The notes: generated by a model from the letters alone, not told the origin. Shown: positions 1-7,520, numbered from the stretch's first letter. The stretch is 24,742 nucleotides of DNA from an uncultured Oscillospiraceae bacterium (GCA_900549755.1 URPQ01000025.1:1-24742); one strand, 5' to 3'. Numbers and translations are program-made.

Positions 1-1068
1 CTTTATAACAAGCACCCCGTTTTTAATGCACTCATTTATAACGTCAGCCGCGTCTTTTTCGGTTTCTATGCCTATCATAAGCCCTAAGCCCGAAACGGAT
101 TTTACACCCTTTGCGCCCTTTAATTCGGAGAATATGTAATCCGATTTTTGCTTTACACCCTCAAGTAATGCTGAGTCTATTCGGTTTATAATGCTGAGCG
201 CCCCCGCGCACACCGCGGGGTTTCCGCCGAAAGTAGAGCCGTGGGAGCCGGGGGTGAAAATATCCTGCACCTTTTCGCCGAGCAGCGTGGCGCCTATCGG
301 CAGTCCGCCGCCCAAGCCCTTTGCGGTTGTTACAATATCGGGCGAAATACCGTAATTCATATAAGCATAAAGCTCGCCCGTTCTGCCGTTGCCTGTTTGT
401 ACCTCGTCTATTATTAAAAGAATATTCTCTTTTTCGGCTATCTCGGCGGCTTTTTTTACAAATTCGGTATCAAGCGGCATAACTCCGCCCTCACCCTGAA
501 CGCACTCAAGCATAATTGCGGCGGTTTTATGTGTTTTTACCGTGTTTTCAAGGTCTGTTATGTTGTTTGCCTCGGCGTAGCAAAAGCCATCGGTAAGCGG
601 TAAAAAGTCCTTATGAAAAACCTCCTGCCCCGTTGCGGCAAGGGTGGTTACGGTTCTGCCGTGAAAGCTGTTTTTAAGGGTGACTATTTCATAGTATTCG
701 CCGCCCTTTTTCTCTGCGGTGTATTTGCGCGCCGCCTTTATTGCGCATTCGTTAGCCTCTGCCCCCGAATTTGAGAAAAACACCTTTTTAAGCCCCGTTC
801 TTTCGCACAAAATCCTTGCAAGCTCTGTTTGGGGCGCGGTGTAATAAAGGTTCGAGGTGTGCTGAATTTTATTCAACTGCTCTGTTACGGCGTTTACCCA
901 CTCGCTGTCTGCCGCACCGAAAGTATTAACGGCAATGCCCGTTGCAAGGTCAATATATTCCTTGCCGTTTTCGTCATAAAGCAAAGAGCCCTTGCCGCCT
1001 GTTATAACAACAGGGAAACGCGCGTATGTATTTGCAATGTATTTGCTGTCATTCTCTTTAACGTTCAT
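1..1068 (-). CDS. argD: Acetylornithine aminotransferase ArgD (C-terminus cut by window edge)
   Basis: This PLP-dependent class III aminotransferase converts N-acetylglutamate semialdehyde to N-acetylornithine in cytosolic arginine synthesis. The frame is open from 1068 to the left edge, giving about 356 residues of the usual 390-400, so only the C-terminal end is missing. Family features seen in order are an N-terminal RFPVVITGGKGSLLYDENG, the FFSNSGAEANECAIKAAR phosphate-binding segment, SFHGRT, IIDEVQTGNGRTGE with the cofactor-contacting Asp, and TTAKGLGGGLPIGA, whose Lys should form the Schiff base. Two ATGs lie in tandem at 1071 and 1068; an AAAGGA ribosome site at 1077-1082 serves either, and 1068 has the better spacing. 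The start overlaps the end of argB by 11 bases, so translation is probably coupled. It is the last visible gene of argCJBD. A related ornithine or succinyl-ornithine aminotransferase is unlikely in this context. Confidence 0.95.
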   Translation of the reverse strand, partial: MNVKENDSKYIANTYARFPVVITGGKGSLLYDENGKEYIDLATGIAVNTFGAADSEWVNAVTEQLNKIQHTSNLYYTAPQTELARILCERTGLKKVFFSNSGAEANECAIKAARKYTAEKKGGEYYEIVTLKNSFHGRTVTTLAATGQEVFHKDFLPLTDGFCYAEANNITDLENTVKTHKTAAIMLECVQGEGGVMPLDTEFVKKAAEIAEKENILLIIDEVQTGNGRTGELYAYMNYGISPDIVTTAKGLGGGLPIGATLLGEKVQDIFTPGSHGSTFGGNPAVCAGALSIINRIDSALLEGVKQKSDYIFSELKGAKGVKSVSGLGLMIGIETEKDAADVINECIKNGVLVIK

Positions 1069-1936
1069 CATTCTTATCCTTTGTTACCATTGTTCCCGCG
1101 CCCTCGTCGGTAAGGGTTTCTATAAGCAGCGCGTGGGGCACGCGCCCGTCCATAATAATAACCTTTTTAACGCCGCGGTGTATTGCGTCTATGCAGCACT
1201 CAACCTTGGGTATCATTCCGCCCGATATTGTGCCGTCTCTGAAAAGCTCCACCGCCTCTTCAATATCAATGCAGGGAATAAGGGAGTTCGGGTCGTCCTT
1301 ATCCTTTAAAATGCCCGCAATATCGGTCATTGAAATAAGCCTTTCGGCGTTCATAGCGCCCGCTATGTAGGCTGCGGCGGTATCGGCGTTTATGTTATAC
1401 ACATTGCCCTGCATATCGCACCCCACGGTTGAAACAACGGGTATGTAATCGTGGCTTAAAAGGTCAAATATAGGCTCAACGTTCACCCTTGTTATACTGC
1501 CCACAAAGCCTAATTTTTCGTCCCTTGTTTTAGCCTCTATTAAGTGTCCGTCCATACCCGAAATGCCCATTGCCTTGCCGCCCTTCATTTCAAGCAGGTT
1601 TACAAGGCTTTTGTTTATCTTGCCGGCAAGCACCATTTGCACGACCTCGGCGGTCTCCTTATCGGTAACGCGCAAGCCGTCCACAAAAACCGATTCCTTA
1701 CCTATTTTTTTAAGCGTTTCGGTAATTTCGGGTCCGCCGCCGTGAACCAGCACCACTTTAACCCCTATAAGGGATAAAAGCACAATATCTTCCATTACCT
1801 GCTGCTTTAGTTCCTCGTTTATCATAGCGTTGCCGCCGTATTTTATAACAACGGTCTTACCGTAATATTTTTGAATATAGGGCAGCGCCTGGGTCAATAC
1901 CTCGGCGCGCTGCGCGTTGCTTAAATTAACTGACAT
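1058..1936 (-). CDS. argB: Acetylglutamate kinase ArgB, arginine-sensitive type
   Basis: The 292-residue product phosphorylates N-acetylglutamate, the second step of arginine synthesis. The amino-acid kinase fold is clear: VVIKYGGNAM near the N-terminus (catalytic Lys and Gly-rich loop), VLVHGGGPEITETLKKIG for substrate binding, and FVDGLRVTD after it. The last third has NINADTAAAYIAGAM and ISGGMIPKVECCIDAI. The N-terminal helix LTQALPYIQKYYGKTVV is the extension found in hexameric, arginine-inhibited enzymes such as those of Thermotoga and Pseudomonas, so feedback inhibition by arginine is likely; that part is inference from family knowledge. The ATG at 1936 is preceded by an AGGTGA site. 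It lies 11 bases after argJ and overlaps argD. Nothing is truncated. Confidence 0.97.
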   Translation of the reverse strand: MSVNLSNAQRAEVLTQALPYIQKYYGKTVVIKYGGNAMINEELKQQVMEDIVLLSLIGVKVVLVHGGGPEITETLKKIGKESVFVDGLRVTDKETAEVVQMVLAGKINKSLVNLLEMKGGKAMGISGMDGHLIEAKTRDEKLGFVGSITRVNVEPIFDLLSHDYIPVVSTVGCDMQGNVYNINADTAAAYIAGAMNAERLISMTDIAGILKDKDDPNSLIPCIDIEEAVELFRDGTISGGMIPKVECCIDAIHRGVKKVIIMDGRVPHALLIETLTDEGAGTMVTKDKNDER

Positions 1937-1947
1937 ATCTTTTCACC

Positions 1948-3162
1948 TCAGGTGCGGTAATCGCCGTTTATTTTAACGTAATCGTATGTAAGGTCGCAGC
2001 CCCACGCGCAGGAGGAATATTCGCCCGAATTTAATTCAACAAGTATTTCAATTTCACTTTCCAGCAAAATTTCCTTTGCCTTTTCCTCGCTGAAAGGTAT
2101 TCCCGCGCCGTTTTTGCAAACCGCAATTTCGCCTTTTGGCGATTTAAAGGCAACGTCTATTTTATTAACGTCAACAGCGGCGCCCGAATAGCCTATTGCG
2201 CAAAGCACGCGCCCCCAGTTAGCATCTGAGCCGAACATAGCTGCCTTTGTAAGAGATGAGCATATAACCGATTTTGCAACCGTTTTTGCGGTTTCAAGCG
2301 TTTCGGCGCCCGTCACCTTGCACTCAATAAGCTTGGTGGCGCCCTCGCCGTCGCCCGCTATGCGGCGGCAAAGATAAACGTTTACGGTGTTAAGGGCTTT
2401 CATAAATGTTTTAAAATCTTCGCCCTCGGCGGTAATTTCGGCGTTTTCCGCCATACCGTTTGCAAGCACCGTTACCATATCATTGGTGGAGGTATCGCCG
2501 TCTATGCTTATCATATTAAAGGTTTCCTTAATATCGGTTGAAAGCGCTTTTTTAAGCATTTCGGGGCTTATTGCGCAATCGGTTGTAATAAACACAAGCA
2601 TTGTAGCCATATTCGGGTGAATCATACCCGAACCCTTTGCAATTCCGCCTATTTTGCAAGACTTGCCGCCTATTTCAAAGCTCACGGCTATTTCTTTAAC
2701 CTTGGTATCGGTGGTCATAATGCCCTCGGCGGCGTTTTCGCTGCCGTCAGCCGATAACGATTTTACAAGGCTCGGTATTCCGTTTTTAATGGGGGTAATA
2801 TCAAGCGGCTGACCTATAACTCCGGTTGAGGCTACCACTATATCTTCAGGCGATATATTAAGCTCCGCCCCCAAAAGCTCGGAGGTCTGCTCGGCTATTT
2901 CTATGCCGTTTGCGTTGCAGGTGTTTGCGTTGCCGCTGTTGCATATAACCGCCTGTGCATAGCCGTTGCTTATATGCGCCTTTGTAACGGTAAGCGGCGC
3001 GCCCTTTACAAGATTTGTTGTATAAACCGCCGCAGCCGCCGCCTTTTTCTCGCTTACAATAAGGGCTAAATCGCGCTTTGTGCGGTTTTTCCTTATTCCG
3101 CAGTGTATTCCGCCCGCTTTAAATCCCTTTGCGGCACAAACGCCGCCTTTTATAAATTCCAT
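1948..3162 (-). CDS. argJ: Ornithine acetyltransferase / N-acetylglutamate synthase ArgJ
   Basis: The 404-residue product transfers the acetyl group from N-acetylornithine to glutamate, closing the cyclic arginine pathway. The self-cleavage motif of the family is intact: KGSGMIHPNMATML around residues 177-189, with the break expected between Ala186 and Thr187, Thr187 becoming the N-terminal nucleophile of the beta chain. Other family blocks are AVICNSGNANTCNANG, DIVVASTGVIGQPL, GDTSTNDMV and SDANWGRVLCAIGYSG. Length matches the family (about 400). Whether it also makes N-acetylglutamate from acetyl-CoA (the bifunctional form) cannot be decided from sequence alone, but no argA is visible here. 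The ATG at 3162 has an AAGGA site 8 bases upstream. The gene sits 11 bases after argC and 11 before argB in one operon. Confidence 0.97.
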   Translation of the reverse strand: MEFIKGGVCAAKGFKAGGIHCGIRKNRTKRDLALIVSEKKAAAAAVYTTNLVKGAPLTVTKAHISNGYAQAVICNSGNANTCNANGIEIAEQTSELLGAELNISPEDIVVASTGVIGQPLDITPIKNGIPSLVKSLSADGSENAAEGIMTTDTKVKEIAVSFEIGGKSCKIGGIAKGSGMIHPNMATMLVFITTDCAISPEMLKKALSTDIKETFNMISIDGDTSTNDMVTVLANGMAENAEITAEGEDFKTFMKALNTVNVYLCRRIAGDGEGATKLIECKVTGAETLETAKTVAKSVICSSLTKAAMFGSDANWGRVLCAIGYSGAAVDVNKIDVAFKSPKGEIAVCKNGAGIPFSEEKAKEILLESEIEILVELNSGEYSSCAWGCDLTYDYVKINGDYRT

Positions 3163-3173
3163 AAAATCATTCC

Positions 3174-4100
3174 TTATAAATTAAGTCCTTCAGTTTCTGG
3201 AAGCCCCAAAACTATATTCATACATTCTATTGCCGCGCCCGAGGCGCCCTTGCCTAAATTATCATACCGTGAAATAAGCAGTATTCTTTCATCATTTCCC
3301 GCAACCGATATTTCCATACTGTCTTTTCCCGCAAGCTTGTTTGCCGCAATAAAGCCGTTTTCATCGGAATTTTCGACATAACTTACAATCGGTCCCGTAT
3401 ATTTTTCCCTGTAAATTCTTTTAATATCATCGGCTGTTCCGTTTATCATGCTTGCAAAAAGCGGCACCGTAACCGCCATACCGCTGTAAAAATCCGATAC
3501 TATAGGGGAGAAAACAGGCTTGTTTTCAAGCCCCGTAACGGCGACCATTTCGGGCAGATGCTTGTGCGTTTGCCCAATGCCGTACTGACGGGGCGAGGAA
3601 AGAAGAATATCTCTGTTTTCACCCTCATATTCCGCAATCATCTTTTTTCCGCCGCCGCTGTAACCCGTTACCGAAAAGCAGGAAAGCAGGGCGCTTTTTT
3701 CTATTATACCGTTTTCTGTAAGCGGATAAATTAAGGATATAAACCCGCTTGCGTGGCAGCCGGGAACGGCTATTCGCTTTGATAAGGCTATTTTGGCTTT
3801 TTGCTCTGCCGATAATTCGGGAAAACCGTATGCGAAATTCTCAGTCGTTCTGTGCGCGGTTGAGGTATCAATTATAACCGTGTTTTCGTTTTCGCAAAGC
3901 GATACCGACTCTCTTGCCGCGTCGTCGGGCAGGCACAAAAACGCAATATCGGCACTGTTCAGCGCCTCTTTTCGGGCGTTTTTATCCTTTCGCTTTTCTT
4001 CGCTCAGCTTTAAAAGCCGGGTATCTTTTCTGCTTTCAAGTCTTTCGTAAATACGCAGCCCCGTTGTGCCGGCGCTGCCGTCAATAAATACCTTTGTCAT
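3174..4100 (-). CDS. argC: N-acetyl-gamma-glutamyl-phosphate reductase ArgC, short (type 2) form
   Basis: This NADPH-dependent reductase makes N-acetylglutamate semialdehyde from the acyl phosphate produced by ArgB. The 308-residue length and the FIDGSAGTTGLRIYERL start mark the short type 2 branch rather than the roughly 345-residue type 1 enzymes. Asp7, the GSAGTTG dinucleotide loop (residues 8-14), FLCLPDDAA and IIDTSTAHR are visible. The active-site cysteine is Cys115 in AVPGCHASGF, followed by GYSGGGKKMI and the GIGQTHKHLPEM segment. It is the first gene of the argCJBD operon, preceded by a clear promoter about 85-110 bases upstream and a possible ArgR site. The ATG at 4100 is the only sensible start, giving a full dinucleotide-binding fold. 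Confidence 0.95.
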   Translation of the reverse strand: MTKVFIDGSAGTTGLRIYERLESRKDTRLLKLSEEKRKDKNARKEALNSADIAFLCLPDDAARESVSLCENENTVIIDTSTAHRTTENFAYGFPELSAEQKAKIALSKRIAVPGCHASGFISLIYPLTENGIIEKSALLSCFSVTGYSGGGKKMIAEYEGENRDILLSSPRQYGIGQTHKHLPEMVAVTGLENKPVFSPIVSDFYSGMAVTVPLFASMINGTADDIKRIYREKYTGPIVSYVENSDENGFIAANKLAGKDSMEISVAGNDERILLISRYDNLGKGASGAAIECMNIVLGLPETEGLNL

Positions 4101-4183
4101 TTATACGCTCCGTATTTCAAAATTGCATCGGCTTATTCATAAAACACACTCTAATATGCATAATATTCGCCGTATTTGCATAT

Positions 4184-4212
4184 ATTATAGCATATTACGA
4201 ATAATTATGCAA
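4184..4212 (-). promoter_or_regulatory. Sigma-A-type promoter of argCJBD
   Basis: Read on the minus strand, a -35 TTGCAT (4207-4212) and a -10 TATAAT (4184-4189) are separated by exactly 17 bases. Transcription should start near 4177, leaving a leader of about 77 bases before the argC ATG at 4100. No other good promoter was seen between the terminator of the preceding gene and argC. Confidence 0.7.
4198..4211 (-). promoter_or_regulatory. Candidate ARG box (ArgR/AhrC operator)
   Basis: The minus strand reads TGCATAATTATTCG, which matches the ARG-box half-sites TGAAT and ATTCA at 8 of 10 positions with the usual 4-base centre. It covers the end of the -35 element and the spacer of the argC promoter, where a repressor bound with arginine would block RNA polymerase. 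This is one imperfect box, and no argR gene is in the window, so the assignment is inferred. Confidence 0.4.
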
Positions 4213-4230
4213 GCTTTTTTTGATTTATTT

Positions 4231-4275
4231 TAAAAAATACAGCCGCCGCAAAAAGGCTTACCTATTTGCGGCGAC
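4231..4275 (-). terminator. Rho-independent terminator after the HAD gene
   Basis: On the minus strand, 8 to 50 bases after the HAD stop codon, a GC-rich stem of about 13 pairs (4244-4256 with 4261-4273, one mismatch) with loop TAAG is followed by a run of T (A run at 4232-4237 on the plus strand). It separates the HAD gene from the arginine promoter just downstream. Confidence 0.8.
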
Positions 4276-4282
4276 CGTATTG

Positions 4283-4999
4283 TTAAAATTTTGTATTATC
4301 TGCTATAAATTCCAAAAGCTCGGAAAAACCGCCGTGCGGGTAAACCGAAATATCCCTGTTTTCCTTATTAAGCAGACAATCAGTTAAGAGAAAAACCTTC
4401 ATTCCGAGAGCTTCGGCTATCATATCCTCTTCTACATCATTCCCGACCATAAGACATTCCTCGGCGTTCATATTAAGCCTTGCGAGAATTTCCTCATAAT
4501 ATTTAGGGTTTGGCTTGCAGTAATGCGAGTTTTCATAGGTGGTGTAAAGCAGAAAATCGTTTTTATCAAGCCCCGCCCACTCAATGCGGCTTTCAGTAGC
4601 GGCGGCGGGAAAAATCGGGTTGGTTGCAAGCACAAGTGCAAAGCCCTTTTCCTTAAGCGCAGCAACCGTTTTTGCGGCAGCGGGGTTAAAGCCGCAGTCC
4701 GCTTTTACCCCTGAAAACTCCTTGCGGTAGTATTCATCAAACATAGGCTTATCTGCGTCGGCTTTTTCTTCACCGTAAATTTCGGAAAATTTGTTCCAGA
4801 ACGCTTCCTCGTTTGTAATTCCGCCGTTGTTTTTCACCATTGCCGCCGTGCCCGCCCAAACGCTTTTTATAAGCTTTTCGGGCTCGTAGCCGCGCGGTGC
4901 CGCCTTTGCAACAAGGCGCTTAAAATAGCCGTGGGTGAATTTTTCCATATCCATAGGGAGCATGGTCCCATCCAAATCAAATAGTATGTTTTTAATCAT
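4283..4999 (-). CDS. HAD-family hydrolase (probable phosphatase)
   Basis: The 238-residue product belongs to the haloacid dehalogenase superfamily, most of which are cytosolic phosphatases acting through a phospho-aspartate. Motif I is FDLDGTMLP at residues 7-15, with Asp8 as nucleophile and Asp10 as acid/base. A helical cap follows at about residues 16-100. Motif II is VLATNP, the motif III lysine lies in CKPNPKYYEEIL, and motif IV is MVGNDVEEDMIAEALG with the metal-binding acidic residues. The substrate cannot be read from sequence. A short AAGG site precedes the ATG at 4999. It is divergent from the CotF-like gene with 63 bases between the starts, and has its own terminator, so it appears to be a single-gene unit unrelated to arginine synthesis. 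Confidence 0.85.
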   Translation of the reverse strand: MIKNILFDLDGTMLPMDMEKFTHGYFKRLVAKAAPRGYEPEKLIKSVWAGTAAMVKNNGGITNEEAFWNKFSEIYGEEKADADKPMFDEYYRKEFSGVKADCGFNPAAAKTVAALKEKGFALVLATNPIFPAAATESRIEWAGLDKNDFLLYTTYENSHYCKPNPKYYEEILARLNMNAEECLMVGNDVEEDMIAEALGMKVFLLTDCLLNKENRDISVYPHGGFSELLEFIADNTKF

Positions 5000-5013
5000 T
5001 TTATTTTACCTTT

Positions 5014-5022
5014 TGTTATAAT
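5014..5022 (+). promoter_or_regulatory. Extended -10 promoter of the CotF-like gene
   Basis: TGTTATAAT forms an extended -10 (TGn plus TATAAT at 5017-5022) about 41 bases before the ATG at 5063. No good -35 hexamer is visible at the expected distance, which is common for extended -10 promoters. A sporulation sigma-factor match was looked for and not convincingly found. Confidence 0.45.
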
Positions 5023-5062
5023 TATCTGTTTTTTGAGCAATACTGTTTTTGAGGTGATTATA

Positions 5063-5515
5063 ATGCAATTAACGCAAAAAGAAACTTCCCTTTTAAAGGA
5101 CCTTAAAACACAGGAAAAGCTATGTGCCGAAAAATACGAAAAATATTCGGCACAGGCGCTGGACTCGCAGCTTAAAACCCTGTTTTCGGGCATTGCCGAA
5201 ACCGAACGGCACCATCTTAGTATGCTTGAACAAATAGAGGGCGGAACCGCCCCTGCAACCGCAGGCGGAAGCAAGGCACAGCCGAGTTTTTCTGCGGCTT
5301 ACTCCGTAGCGGATACCGACGCGAAAAAGCACGACAGCTACCTTTGCACCGATGTGCTTACAATGGAAAAGCACGCTTCGCACCTTTATGACACCTGTAT
5401 TTTTGAATTTACGCAGGAAAGCCTGCGCAATGTGCTTAACAGTATTCAAAAGGAAGAACAGGGTCACGGAAAAGCGATTTACGACTATATGTCGGCAAAC
5501 AGTATGTATTCCTGA
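5063..5515 (+). CDS. CotF-like / ferritin-like four-helix protein
   Basis: The 150-residue soluble protein resembles the spore coat protein F (Coat_F) family and the wider ferritin-like superfamily. It contains two similar helical-hairpin halves (about residues 1-60 and 88-150) joined by a Gly/Ala/Ser-rich linker. Each half has a Glu in a QEK or MEK context followed by an ExxH: Glu18 and Glu48-His51, then Glu102 and Glu132-His135. That spacing is the classical di-iron carboxylate ligand pattern of ferritin-like helices A to D, so metal binding is possible. I chose the ATG at 5063 because GAGGTGAT at 5051-5058 is an ideal ribosome site; the frame runs open upstream to 5033 without one. It is monocistronic, ending in a strong terminator. 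The function as a spore coat protein or a small oxidative-stress protein is not settled. Confidence 0.75.
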   Translation: MQLTQKETSLLKDLKTQEKLCAEKYEKYSAQALDSQLKTLFSGIAETERHHLSMLEQIEGGTAPATAGGSKAQPSFSAAYSVADTDAKKHDSYLCTDVLTMEKHASHLYDTCIFEFTQESLRNVLNSIQKEEQGHGKAIYDYMSANSMYS

Positions 5516-5573
5516 AAGCGTATATTTTTAAGCTGATAAGGCAGGGCTTGTCCCTCATTCGGTTAAAATGTGT

Positions 5574-5609
5574 CCCGCAGAGATAAAAACCTCTGCGGGG
5601 TGCTTTTTT
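5574..5609 (+). terminator. Rho-independent terminator of the CotF-like gene
   Basis: A perfect 9-base-pair stem, CCCGCAGAG (5574-5582) with CTCTGCGGG (5591-5599), encloses an 8-base loop and is followed by TTTTTT at 5604-5609. The T run overlaps the stop codon of the convergent Asp23-family gene. On the minus strand it lacks a clean T run, so it works mainly for the plus strand. Confidence 0.9.
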
Positions 5610-5952
5610 ATTCTTCGTCTTTAATTTCAATATCCGCAACCTGAACGTTTACCTTGGTTACGGCGCTGCCGGTCATAGTCTGAATTTTATCCTTTATGTT
5701 TTCCTGAACGCGCTCTGCGGTTTCCTTAACCTTAGCGTCTGCCTTAAGGCAGATATAAACGCTTATTTCAATAGCGCCGTTAATAGTTTCAACCTTTACG
5801 CCCTTAAATGCGTTTTTGGTTTTAACTATGCCCTTAATATCCATCGCCTTTTTAGAAAGCCCGGCAACACCGTCAACTTCCTTTGCGGCAATTTCCGCCA
5901 TTTTTTCAAGAACCTCGGTGCTTACCGAAAGCGCAGTCTTTTTATCTTCCAT
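5608..5952 (-). CDS. Asp23/Gls24-family envelope stress protein (YqhY-like)
   Basis: The 114-residue protein belongs to the Asp23/Gls24 family (DUF322). It begins with SVSTEVLEKMAEIAAKEVDGVAGL, the typical helix and first strand. The middle holds GVKVETINGAIEISVYICL, and an amphipathic helix (VKETAERVQENIKDKIQTMTG) is followed by the closing VTKVNVQVADIEI strand. Family members act near the membrane in cell-envelope homeostasis. The B. subtilis relative YqhY is encoded next to spoIIIA, and the same neighbourhood is kept here, with the gene 66 bases downstream of spoIIIAH. The ATG at 5952 has a GGAGGG site. It carries its own sigma-A-type promoter, so it is probably expressed in growing cells, not only with spoIIIA. 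Its exact role is unknown. Confidence 0.88.
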   Translation of the reverse strand: MEDKKTALSVSTEVLEKMAEIAAKEVDGVAGLSKKAMDIKGIVKTKNAFKGVKVETINGAIEISVYICLKADAKVKETAERVQENIKDKIQTMTGSAVTKVNVQVADIEIKDEE

Positions 5953-5968
5953 GGATAATCCCTCCGTG

Positions 5969-6015
5969 TAATATACTTTATAGGTATATTATAACACATT
6001 TTTTCAATAACACAA
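5969..6015 (-). promoter_or_regulatory. Promoter of the Asp23-family gene with an overlapping inverted repeat
   Basis: On the minus strand, -35 TTGTGT (6010-6015) and -10 TATAAT (5988-5993) are 16 bases apart. An exact 8-base inverted repeat, TAATATAC (5969-5976) and GTATATTA (5984-5991) with a 7-base centre, covers the end of the -10 and the expected start of transcription. It could be an operator for an unidentified repressor or a small hairpin at the 5' end of the mRNA. Confidence 0.55.
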
Positions 6016-6018
6016 GTT

Positions 6019-6558
6019 TTATTTCACGGGAACTATCTTAATATTTGCAAGCGATATATTTGTTTCCGCCGTAACAATATCCTGAATTTGCAGGGTCTGT
6101 GCGGAAGTAAGCCCCTCCGACCTTACGACTACGTTGATTCCGCTGTTGCCTATAACGGCAATAGCCTTTTCAAAGCCCTTAGCTTTAAGCAGTGCCTCAA
6201 TATTGCTTTCATGCTCGCTGCGATCGGCTAACTCCTCTATTTTCGCAAGCGCCGACTTTTTATCGGCGTCTGTAAGCTTTGCGCTTTTAAGCGTTTCCTC
6301 AATGCTTTCCTGCGCCTTTTTGCGGTTGCTTTCGCGTTCCTTTTTCACCTCGGTGAAATAATCTCCCGTGGTTTTTTCCGCTTTTGCAGAGGTCTCCACC
6401 GCTGAAACGCTGTTTTTACCGCTGACATAGGACGCCTCACCGAGGTATTTCCCCGATGACGGCGTATACTTCATATTAAGCCATATAGCGCCGCCGAGCG
6501 CCAACAGCATTACCGCCACCACAATCTGACTTTTTCCGAATACTTTACCTTTTTTCAT
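6019..6558 (-). CDS. spoIIIAH: Stage III sporulation protein AH (SpoIIIAH)
   Basis: The 179-residue mother-cell membrane protein pairs across the intermembrane space with forespore SpoIIQ or its clostridial counterpart, forming the channel that keeps the engulfed forespore alive. There is one N-terminal membrane helix (about residues 10-26, VVAVMLLALGGAIWLN). A charged, coiled-coil-prone stretch follows (about 68-125), then a compact C-terminal domain of the YscJ/FliF ring-building type (about 125-179) with the typical GFEKAIAVIGNSGINVVVRSE. The C-terminal LTSAQTLQIQDIVTAET is a family hallmark. Its start overlaps spoIIIAG by 14 bases, indicating translational coupling. It is the last gene of the operon, and no clear terminator was seen between it and the Asp23-family gene. 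Confidence 0.93.
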   Translation of the reverse strand: MKKGKVFGKSQIVVAVMLLALGGAIWLNMKYTPSSGKYLGEASYVSGKNSVSAVETSAKAEKTTGDYFTEVKKERESNRKKAQESIEETLKSAKLTDADKKSALAKIEELADRSEHESNIEALLKAKGFEKAIAVIGNSGINVVVRSEGLTSAQTLQIQDIVTAETNISLANIKIVPVK

Positions 6559-7096
6559 TAAAGCTTCCTCCCGCTATGTATACTCTTTTTGATGTAATAT
6601 TAAGCGCCGCCGTTACGGCGTTTGTGATCTTCTCGTTAATAATCTCATCGTCGCCCCCCTCGCAAACAACAGCCACCCCGCGCACCTGCGGCATTTCGGT
6701 AGTAATAAGCAGCGCCTGCTCGCCGCCGTCCGCCGTTTTAACGGTTATGTAGCTTTGTTTTGATTCGCTGCTTGTGCTTTCCTGCCCGCTGGCGGTTTTG
6801 TTGGCGGATGTGCCCTCGTTTGTATCGGCGTATGAATATATAATCCCGCTTTCAAGCGTTATTACCACCTTAACGTTTTTGCTGCCGGTTATGCTGCTTA
6901 CAATTTCTTCAACGTTTTTTTCAAGCCCCGCGCGGTATTCCTCAATACTTATTTCTACGCTTTCTTCAGTTTCGGTTTTCTTTTTCCCCCCGAAAAATGA
7001 GGGCAGGCATATAAGCAATATTCCCGTAAGCCCCAGGGCTATAAGTATTTTGGGATTTTTCACCGCACCCGTTATTTTTTCAATCAATCTGTCCAT
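6545..7096 (-). CDS. spoIIIAG: Stage III sporulation protein AG (SpoIIIAG)
   Basis: The 183-residue protein is anchored in the mother-cell side of the outer forespore membrane; its B. subtilis relative assembles into a large ring in the intermembrane space. A single membrane helix at about residues 16-34 (ILIALGLTGILLICLPSFF) follows a short cytoplasmic N-terminus. Next comes a ring-building-motif domain with YRAGLEKNVEEIVSSITG and VKVVITLESGIIYSYA. A Ser/Thr-rich insert (about residues 97-115) precedes QSYITVKTADGGEQALLI and a closing block with VRGVAVVCEGGDDEIINE. Such a split domain with an insert is typical of SpoIIIAG. The gene overlaps spoIIIAF by 17 bases and spoIIIAH by 14. Confidence 0.92.
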   Translation of the reverse strand: MDRLIEKITGAVKNPKILIALGLTGILLICLPSFFGGKKKTETEESVEISIEEYRAGLEKNVEEIVSSITGSKNVKVVITLESGIIYSYADTNEGTSANKTASGQESTSSESKQSYITVKTADGGEQALLITTEMPQVRGVAVVCEGGDDEIINEKITNAVTAALNITSKRVYIAGGSFNEKR

Positions 7097-7520
7097 TTAC
7101 AACTTCTACCTCGTAATTTTCCGCCACGACGCCCAGCGCACGCTTTATTTCGGCGGCGCTTTGCCCCGAAAAAACCGTAACCTTACTAATTATTATGCTG
7201 CCGTCGTCCGATTTATCCGTACAAACTGTAATTTTTGTAAATTCTATACCCGCGTTTTTCAAAAGCTGACCGTAAACATACTCGGCAGAGGTTGCGTAAA
7301 GGCTATCCTCTGAGTATTCGGTATAGTCGGGCGCGATGAAATCAATGCTTATTTTTTTAAGCGGTATTGCTGCCGCCGCCATAACCGATACAACAAACAC
7401 CACGCTTAAAGCGTATTTTACAGGCTTTGACATAGCGCCGTCGGGCGTTATTAAATGCAGCGCGCCTATAAGCACGCAGGCGGCGCACAAAGCCGCCGCA
7501 AAAGCGGAAAAAGCGTTCAT
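7080..7520 (-). CDS. spoIIIAF: Stage III sporulation protein AF (SpoIIIAF)
   Basis: The 146-residue protein has two N-terminal membrane helices (about residues 3-21 and 31-51) and a soluble C-terminal domain ending in AAEIKRALGVVAENYEVEV, matching SpoIIIAF. Its relatives carry a ring-building-like domain and belong to the mother-cell export-like complex. I placed the start at the ATG at 7520, which overlaps the spoIIIAE stop as ATGA, the usual coupling arrangement. The frame stays open upstream as far as 7739, but that stretch lies inside spoIIIAE and its translation is Gly/Ala-rich noise without a membrane pattern. The 3' end overlaps spoIIIAG by 17 bases. Confidence 0.88.
   Translation of the reverse strand: MNAFSAFAAALCAACVLIGALHLITPDGAMSKPVKYALSVVFVVSVMAAAAIPLKKISIDFIAPDYTEYSEDSLYATSAEYVYGQLLKNAGIEFTKITVCTDKSDDGSIIISKVTVFSGQSAAEIKRALGVVAENYEVEVVNGQID

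Noticed and set aside
5023..5050. Sporulation sigma-factor promoter for the CotF-like gene
   Set aside because: AATACTGT resembles a sigma-E -10 at only 5 of 8 positions and the -35 region is poor; the extended -10 TATAAT is a better match.
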